From Prevotellaceae bacterium UBA711 (lineage in GTDB: Bacteria > Bacteroidota > Bacteroidia > Bacteroidales > Bacteroidaceae), in the NCBI GenBank assembly GCA_002297545.1, contig DBLZ01000065.1, forward strand, positions 740 through 10,916: a stretch of 10,177 nucleotides of DNA. The letters run 5' to 3'. The position numbers and the translations under genes were made by a program. Numbering within the stretch: position 1 is the stretch's first letter; each line of letters opens with the position of its first letter. The notes below the pieces were generated by a model. That model was given only the letters and a program-made list of their open reading frames with translations. It did no database searches and had not been told where the DNA came from. Below, in pieces: positions 7,526-10,177 of this stretch.

Positions 7526-7533
7526 CAAAGATA
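7526..7533 (-). promoter_or_regulatory. Promoter -7 element for guaA
   Basis: TATCTTTG on the minus strand, 25 bases before the guaA ATG, matches TAnnTTTG. The expected -33 position falls in an (AT)6 tract (7549-7560) and has no TTG. A second match, TAATTTTG on the minus strand at 7584-7577, also lacks a well-placed -33 box but would give a longer leader of about 70 bases. Either could serve guaA. Confidence 0.45.
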
Positions 7534-7585
7534 GCACGTTTTTTCCACATATATATATATGGTATAGGGAAAAAGGCAAAATTAG

Positions 7586-7644
7586 GCACGATGGCATGCA
7601 TGTATGCCCCCAAGTTTAGCACAGACACACCTGCACGATGGCAT
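7586..7644. repeat. 12-base direct repeat upstream of guaA
   Basis: GCACGATGGCAT occurs perfectly at 7586-7597 and 7633-7644, 47 bases start to start. The first copy overlaps a partial inverted repeat (GGCAT at 7593-7597, ATGCC at 7604-7608). Perfect 12-base repeats this close are unlikely by chance in non-coding DNA, and may be binding sites or the trace of a duplication. No regulator can be named. Confidence 0.6.
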
Positions 7645-7647
7645 AAT

Positions 7648-7683
7648 GGGACGTCCCGCCTCACCCGGAGTGGAACGTTCCAC
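7648..7683. promoter_or_regulatory. Pair of perfect palindromes, possible operators
   Basis: GGGACGTCCC (7648-7657) and GTGGAACGTTCCAC (7670-7683) are both perfect palindromes, and they share the core GGRACGTYCC. Their centres are 24 bases apart. Two related palindromes this close are typical of paired sites for a dimeric repressor or activator, lying about 170 bases from each flanking start codon. The regulator is unknown. Confidence 0.4.
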
Positions 7684-7778
7684 ATCTTCATCGGCAAAGA
7701 AAGTCCGTTTGAGTCACATAAGCATACGTCTATGGCCAAAAGTAGCACCAAAGAGGATGAGATTAGAACTTTTATTTA

Positions 7779-7786
7779 TACCTTTG
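7779..7786 (+). promoter_or_regulatory. Possible promoter -7 element for M64 peptidase
   Basis: TACCTTTG on the plus strand matches TAnnTTTG and lies 68 bases before the peptidase ATG, after an AT-rich stretch (7767-7780). No TTG is found 19-21 bases upstream, so support is partial. Confidence 0.4.
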
Positions 7787-7854
7787 TCAACGCTACGGCA
7801 AACGGACGCATAGCCTAAGAACTGCCGACAGACATCAACCAAACGACAACTGGC

Positions 7855-9147
7855 ATGACAAGACAACACCTACGAACAGCATTACTTCTGACCATCGTGA
7901 CCCTCAGCACAGCCAAGATGGAGGCGCAAGATTTTGAAACACGATTCCTGGACGCCACCCTGCGCCTTGACTATATCTATGCCGGCACATCCGAAGACCA
8001 GGCGATTTACCTGAACGGAATGAAAACATACGAGGGCTGGTACGGCAAACGCATCAACATGAACAGTCTGCCCCTGCAGGGAAACGGCACGATAACCGTG
8101 ACAAACTTCGTTTTGGGGGATACCATCTACCGTCACAGCTTCTCCACTCTCTTTCAGGAATGGCAGAACACTGAGGAGGCCTCCAAGGAGGCAAGGAGTT
8201 TTGAAAACACGCTGCTCATCCCCATGCCCAAATTCCCAATACAAGTGACTGTAGAACTACAGAATATGCACAACGGACAGAAAGCTTGCCTGAAACACTT
8301 CATAGATCCGGCGGACAGACTAATTCGCGTCCACGATACCAGGGAAACACTTCCCCACACCTACCTGCGCAAGGCCGGTGACAGCCGAGACAAAATAGAC
8401 GTAGTCTTCGTGCCGGAAGGCTATACGGCCGAGGAAATGGACCTATTCAGACGCGACTGTGAGGAAAGCATCTCCTCCATTCTGCGCCACAAGGCATTTA
8501 CGGACAGGAAAGACCGTTTCAACTTTATTGCCGTGGAGGCGCCGTCCGCACATTCCGGGGTGAGCATACCCAAAAACCGGGATTGGAAAAGCACCACCCT
8601 GGGAAGTCATTTCGACACTTTCTATAGCGAACGATACCTGACCACACCCAACATTCGCGCGCTATACGACCTGCTGGACGGCATCCCCTGCGAGAGCATC
8701 ATCATCCTGGCCAATACCAAAGAATACGGAGGCGGAGGCATCTACAACAACTACATGCTCAGTGCAGCACGCGGACCCGGCTACAAGTCGGTCATAGTCC
8801 ACGAATTCGGACACTCCTTTGCCGGACTGGCCGACGAGTATTTCTATGATGACCAGTACGAAACCTACTACCCCGAGGGCATAGAGCCATGGGAACAGAA
8901 CCTGACCACCCTAACCGACTTTGGCAGCAAATGGCAGGACATGCTACCCAATGGCACTACCATCCCCACACCTGCCGACGGCCGGGACGTATATACCAAG
9001 GTAGGTGTGTACGAGGGCGGCGGTTACCAGTCCAAGGGCGTCTACCGTCCGGCACAAGACTGTCGCATGAAGACCAACGAGGCACCAGACTTCTGTCCAG
9101 TGTGCACACGTGCCATATTGCGCGTAATAGACTTCATCTCGCGTTAA
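7855..9147 (+). CDS. Secreted M64-family metallopeptidase
   Basis: A 430-residue predicted zinc peptidase of the M64 family, named after an IgA-cleaving protease of Clostridium ramosum and common in Bacteroidetes. Residues 1-24 form a Sec signal peptide (basic start, hydrophobic core, STAKMEA then Gln25) with no lipobox cysteine, so the product should enter the periplasm or be released. Residues about 25-160 form an N-terminal beta domain. The catalytic domain from about 180 contains the zinc motif HEFGH at 316-320 followed by SFAGLADEY, where Glu317 is the expected general base and Asp327 a candidate third ligand. Late cysteines (Cys403, Cys414, Cys417) sit in QDCRMKTNEAPDFCPVC. The start has no Shine-Dalgarno sequence. 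The real substrate is unknown; IgA cleavage should not be assumed for this family member. It lies upstream of nth on the same strand, with an 87-base gap. Confidence 0.88.
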   Translation: MTRQHLRTALLLTIVTLSTAKMEAQDFETRFLDATLRLDYIYAGTSEDQAIYLNGMKTYEGWYGKRINMNSLPLQGNGTITVTNFVLGDTIYRHSFSTLFQEWQNTEEASKEARSFENTLLIPMPKFPIQVTVELQNMHNGQKACLKHFIDPADRLIRVHDTRETLPHTYLRKAGDSRDKIDVVFVPEGYTAEEMDLFRRDCEESISSILRHKAFTDRKDRFNFIAVEAPSAHSGVSIPKNRDWKSTTLGSHFDTFYSERYLTTPNIRALYDLLDGIPCESIIILANTKEYGGGGIYNNYMLSAARGPGYKSVIVHEFGHSFAGLADEYFYDDQYETYYPEGIEPWEQNLTTLTDFGSKWQDMLPNGTTIPTPADGRDVYTKVGVYEGGGYQSKGVYRPAQDCRMKTNEAPDFCPVCTRAILRVIDFISR

Positions 9148-9234
9148 ATCCAGGTATTGAACCGTACGTATTGGCACATTACCCACCACCTTGCTATACA
9201 TTCCAATCGCCCAACCAGCACGCCACTCACGACA

Positions 9235-9885
9235 ATGACAATCAAAGACCGCTTTTCCTCCATCATACGATACTTTCAGGAGGCCATGCCAGTAGCCCAG
9301 TCCGAACTGGACTACCACACACCATTCGAACTTCTGGTGGCCGTCATCCTCAGCGCACAATGCACGGACAAACGTATCAACCAAGTCACGCCACGCCTCT
9401 TTGCAGCCTATCCCACAGCCCGCGAAATGGCACAGGCCACGCCAGAAGACATATATGAATACATACGCAGCGTCTCCTACCCCAATAATAAAGCAAAGCA
9501 TTTAGTGGGCATGGCTAAGATGCTAATGGACAAATACAACGGTGAGGTACCGTCCACAGGAGAAGAGTTGGAGAAGCTGCCGGGCGTAGGCCGCAAGACA
9601 GCCAACGTCATCCAAGCTGTCATATTCCAAAAAGCACGCATGGCCGTAGACACCCATGTCTTTCGAGTGAGCCATCGCCTTGGGTTGGTCAACAACAGAT
9701 GCACCACTCCCCTGTCGGTGGAAAAACAGTTGACCAAATATATTCCCGAGAACATCATCCCACTGGCCCACCACTGGCTGCTATTACACGGCCGATATGT
9801 GTGCACTTCACGTGCCCCGCACTGCACCACATGTGGATTAAGCGGGGTATGCAAACATTTCTTGGCAAAAGACTTGGATATATAA
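9235..9885 (+). CDS. nth: Endonuclease III
   Basis: A base-excision repair DNA glycosylase/AP lyase of 216 residues that removes oxidised pyrimidines and cuts at abasic sites. The helix-hairpin-helix motif LPGVGRKTA (115-123) contains the catalytic Lys121, and Asp139 in VDTHVFRVSHRLG is the second catalytic residue. The C-terminal 4Fe-4S loop has Cys190, Cys197, Cys200 and Cys206, spaced C-x6-C-x2-C-x5-C as in the family. I chose the ATG at 9235 because MTIKDRFSSII gives the usual length (E. coli 211); an in-frame ATG at 9157 would add 26 unlike residues. No promoter box is seen in the 87 bases after the peptidase gene, so the two may share a transcript. The pgk promoter overlaps its last codons. 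Confidence 0.95.
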   Translation: MTIKDRFSSIIRYFQEAMPVAQSELDYHTPFELLVAVILSAQCTDKRINQVTPRLFAAYPTAREMAQATPEDIYEYIRSVSYPNNKAKHLVGMAKMLMDKYNGEVPSTGEELEKLPGVGRKTANVIQAVIFQKARMAVDTHVFRVSHRLGLVNNRCTTPLSVEKQLTKYIPENIIPLAHHWLLLHGRYVCTSRAPHCTTCGLSGVCKHFLAKDLDI

Positions 9886-9904
9886 TTCCTTTTAGGTAAT
9901 TTTG
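9874..9904 (+). promoter_or_regulatory. Bacteroidetes-type promoter for pgk
   Basis: TTG at 9874-9876, 20 bases, then TAATTTTG at 9897-9904 fits the TTG-N20-TAnnTTTG pattern. The -33 element lies in the last codons of nth and the -7 element 12 bases after its stop. Initiation near 9911 gives a leader of about 90 bases. That leader would open with a small hairpin, TGTGCT (9916-9921) paired with AGCACA (9926-9931) around an ATCA loop. Confidence 0.7.
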
Positions 9905-10000
9905 TGTGCTGTTAATGTGCTATCAAGCACAACCTGGACATAAGCCAAGGATAACTTGTACACGACTAAAACACAACAAAACATCTAACACATAAACGTT

Positions 10001-10177
10001 ATGACAATCAATCAGTACAATTTTGCCGGCAAGAAGGCTATCGTTCGCGTAGACTTCAATGTGCCCCTGGACGAGAATGGTAACATCACCGACGACACCC
10101 GTATCCGTGGTGCCATGCCCACCCTGAAGAAGATTATCACCGACGGCGGTGCCGCCATCATCATGAGCCACATGGGC
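10001..10177 (+). CDS. pgk: Phosphoglycerate kinase, N-terminal part (cut by window edge)
   Basis: The first 59 codons of the glycolytic enzyme that transfers phosphate from 1,3-bisphosphoglycerate to ADP. The sequence has the conserved N-domain motifs VRVDFNVPL (15-23), where Asp18 and Asn20 contact 3-phosphoglycerate, DDTRIR (31-36), and IIMSHMG at 53-59, equivalent to the SHLGRP motif, where the window ends. The ATG at 10001 starts in the usual place. It has its own promoter within the 115-base gap after nth, so it is probably expressed apart from the repair gene. Confidence 0.95.
   Translation, partial: MTINQYNFAGKKAIVRVDFNVPLDENGNITDDTRIRGAMPTLKKIITDGGAAIIMSHMG

Larger units (their letters stand above)
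7501..7854. other. Divergent intergenic region between guaA and M64 peptidase
   Basis: The 354 bases hold no gene I can support. From left to right they hold a -7-like box for guaA, an (AT)6 tract, a second minus-strand -7-like box, a 12-base direct repeat, two perfect palindromes, and a plus-strand -7-like box at 7779. Short open frames exist on both strands but none has a recognisable protein pattern. The density of symmetric elements suggests a regulatory region controlling one or both flanking genes. Confidence 0.6.

Noticed and set aside
7604..7813. A short plus-strand frame before the M64 peptidase
   Set aside because: It overlaps palindromes and a promoter-like box, and has no protein-like composition. 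It is treated as intergenic DNA, possibly a dispersed repeat.
6880..7818. A 312-codon plus-strand frame opposite the 5' part of guaA and running into the intergenic region
   Set aside because: Most of it is antisense to the conserved amidotransferase domain of GuaA, and the rest shows no protein pattern.
1..10177. CRISPR arrays, insertion sequences, phage genes, toxin-antitoxin or defence systems
   Set aside because: I saw no regularly spaced repeats, transposase motifs, terminal inverted repeats of an element, or defence-type domains in any plausible gene.

Overview
This window looks like a chromosomal segment of a Bacteroidales bacterium, probably in or near Prevotellaceae. The evidence is: several sites matching the Bacteroidetes promoter pattern (TTG, about 20 bases, TAnnTTTG), few Shine-Dalgarno sequences, an M64-family secreted peptidase, and the gene group ftsY - rimO - HU. 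The species cannot be fixed from this sequence alone.

Layout, left to right. Bases 1-19 are the 5' end of a minus-strand tRNA gene cut by the window edge, with a good Bacteroidetes-type promoter at 64-94. Bases 141-4126 form a compact minus-strand operon, transcribed from right to left: ftsY (signal recognition particle receptor), rimO (S12 methylthiotransferase), a stand-alone HU-like DNA-binding protein starting at GTG, and a 453-residue protein that joins an HU-like domain to a long acidic linker, one membrane helix and a LysM-like C-terminal domain. A promoter -7 element lies in front of ftsY. Bases 4339-5692 hold a secreted alpha/beta hydrolase gene broken into two frames by one extra base in a run of six T. 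It is followed, further right, by minus-strand guaA (GMP synthase), with a long hairpin just past its stop codon.

Bases 7501-7854 are a divergent intergenic region between guaA and the rightward genes. It holds a 12-base direct repeat, two perfect palindromes that share a GGRACGTYCC core, an (AT)6 tract and promoter-like elements for both directions. Rightward come a Sec-exported M64 metallopeptidase, nth (endonuclease III) and the first 59 codons of pgk (phosphoglycerate kinase), which has a strong promoter that starts inside the end of nth.

Most of the window is housekeeping: protein targeting, ribosome modification, purine synthesis, DNA repair and glycolysis. The part most worth following up is the HU - transmembrane - LysM protein. 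Its architecture predicts a physical link from nucleoid DNA through the inner membrane to the cell wall, and it appears to be co-transcribed with a normal HU paralog and with the SRP receptor. The palindrome pair and direct repeat upstream of guaA, and the homopolymer frameshift in the hydrolase, are secondary leads.
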